From assembly GCF_026342405.1 (NCBI RefSeq), contig NZ_JAPEMU010000002.1, positions 248,001 through 312,000 of the forward strand: DNA of 64,000 bases, in the 5' to 3' direction. The position numbers and the translations under genes are program-made. Of the stretch, positions 63,657 through 64,000 are shown in pieces (within the stretch, counting starts at the first letter, position 1; each line of letters begins with the position of its first letter). The notes beneath the pieces were generated by a model, which saw only the letters and a program-made list of their open reading frames with translations, made no database searches and was not told where the DNA came from. The DNA is from Kitasatospora sp. NBC_00240. Its GTDB lineage: Bacteria; Actinomycetota; Actinomycetes; Streptomycetales; Streptomycetaceae.

Positions 63657-64000
63657 ATGACCGCCAACCGTACCCACCGCACGCGCCTGGCCAAGACCCT
63701 CGCTGAGAGCCGGTCCATGCCCTACCAGAAGGCGCTGGCGCACGTTGTCACCTGCGGTGACGCAGGCCTCCTCCCGGCCCGGCTCGACCAGGACGGCATG
63801 AACCGGGCCTTGACCGTTCTGGAGCGGCACCTGGACACGCCGGCCCCCGTTCTCGCGCCCGCGGCGGACGACCGACCGGTCAGTGAACCGGCTGCCGCGT
63901 CGGCGAAGAAGACGCCGCTGTCGAAGGACCCGTGGTGCGCGGCGCTGGCGAAGGCACTCCTGCCCGTCCTGGAGTCGACCTGTCCGGAGGGCGCCGGCGT
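63657..64000 (+). CDS. Hypothetical protein, runs off the window
   Basis: ATG 63657 opens a frame unbroken to the window edge: MTANRTHRTRLAKTLAESRS, MPYQKALAHVVTCGDAGLLP, MNRALTVLERHLDTP, then an Ala/Pro-rich linker and DPWCAALAKALLPVLESTCP. The N-terminus (short Arg/Lys-rich helix followed by M.YQ.AL..V) resembles leader segments of actinobacterial plasmid proteins, but I recognise no family. No strong Shine-Dalgarno precedes it. Confidence 0.45.
   Translation, partial: MTANRTHRTRLAKTLAESRSMPYQKALAHVVTCGDAGLLPARLDQDGMNRALTVLERHLDTPAPVLAPAADDRPVSEPAAASAKKTPLSKDPWCAALAKALLPVLESTCPEGAG

Overview
The window is GC-rich (about 70%) and uses actinobacterial codons. Its families are typical of Streptomyces/Kitasatospora: DUF4193, DUF6192, RacP-like, WXG/DUF1023 toxins, and IS1182, ISAs1 and IS701 elements. 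It reads as accessory DNA of such an organism, either a large (probably linear) plasmid or a chromosome arm. A complete parA-parB partition pair at 31.4-33.8 kb favours a plasmid or an integrated plasmid. I see no rRNA, tRNA, CRISPR array or core metabolism, and most coding matter is mobile or decayed.

Layout. 0-6 kb: small exported proteins (two kinds plus one member and one wreck of a four-cysteine family), an S53 peptidase and IS wrecks. 6-10 kb: an intact ISL3 element next to a DUF4193 gene, then fragments. 10.5-16 kb: an IS110 transposase gene cut in two by a 4.5-kb segment that has a 5-bp direct repeat and carries a secreted-protein gene, an IS5-type transposase and a zinc-ribbon/DUF6192/RacP-like operon. 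16-22 kb: three wrecked parB 3' ends, a dead tyrosine integrase and an IS200/IS605 unit with an intact tnpB. 22-27 kb: an IS21 element whose istA is split by a group II intron. 27-31 kb: a decayed IS110, a NACHT-HEAT remnant and a 1.5-kb element with small cargo genes.

31-34 kb holds parB and parA. A 15-bp palindrome, GTAAACG(G/C)CGTTTAC, occurs three times inside the parB coding sequence, once in front of parA, twice in each parB wreck and once at 49.3 kb. It is the best candidate for this replicon's centromere site. From 34 to 45 kb a toxin-like gene on the + strand is broken by IS1182, ISAs1, IS701 (which itself holds a 139-bp miniature element), a second copy of that miniature element, and IS630. 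At most junctions, removing the insert with one copy of its target duplication restores the reading frame.

45.4-49.2 kb encodes an intact 1273-residue toxin-like protein with a C-terminal alpha/beta-hydrolase domain. 49.5-58.4 kb contains a second ISAs1 copy in inverted orientation and then a four-level nest: an IS3 element interrupted by IS30, the IS30 transposase gene split by a second group II intron, and that intron holding another IS3-family element. 58-64 kb is a tail of truncated genes (membrane/zinc-ribbon pair, helicase, Rho and 5'-nucleotidase fragments) plus an exonuclease-BRCT protein whose catalytic motifs look damaged. All assignments come from reading the sequence; no database search was run.
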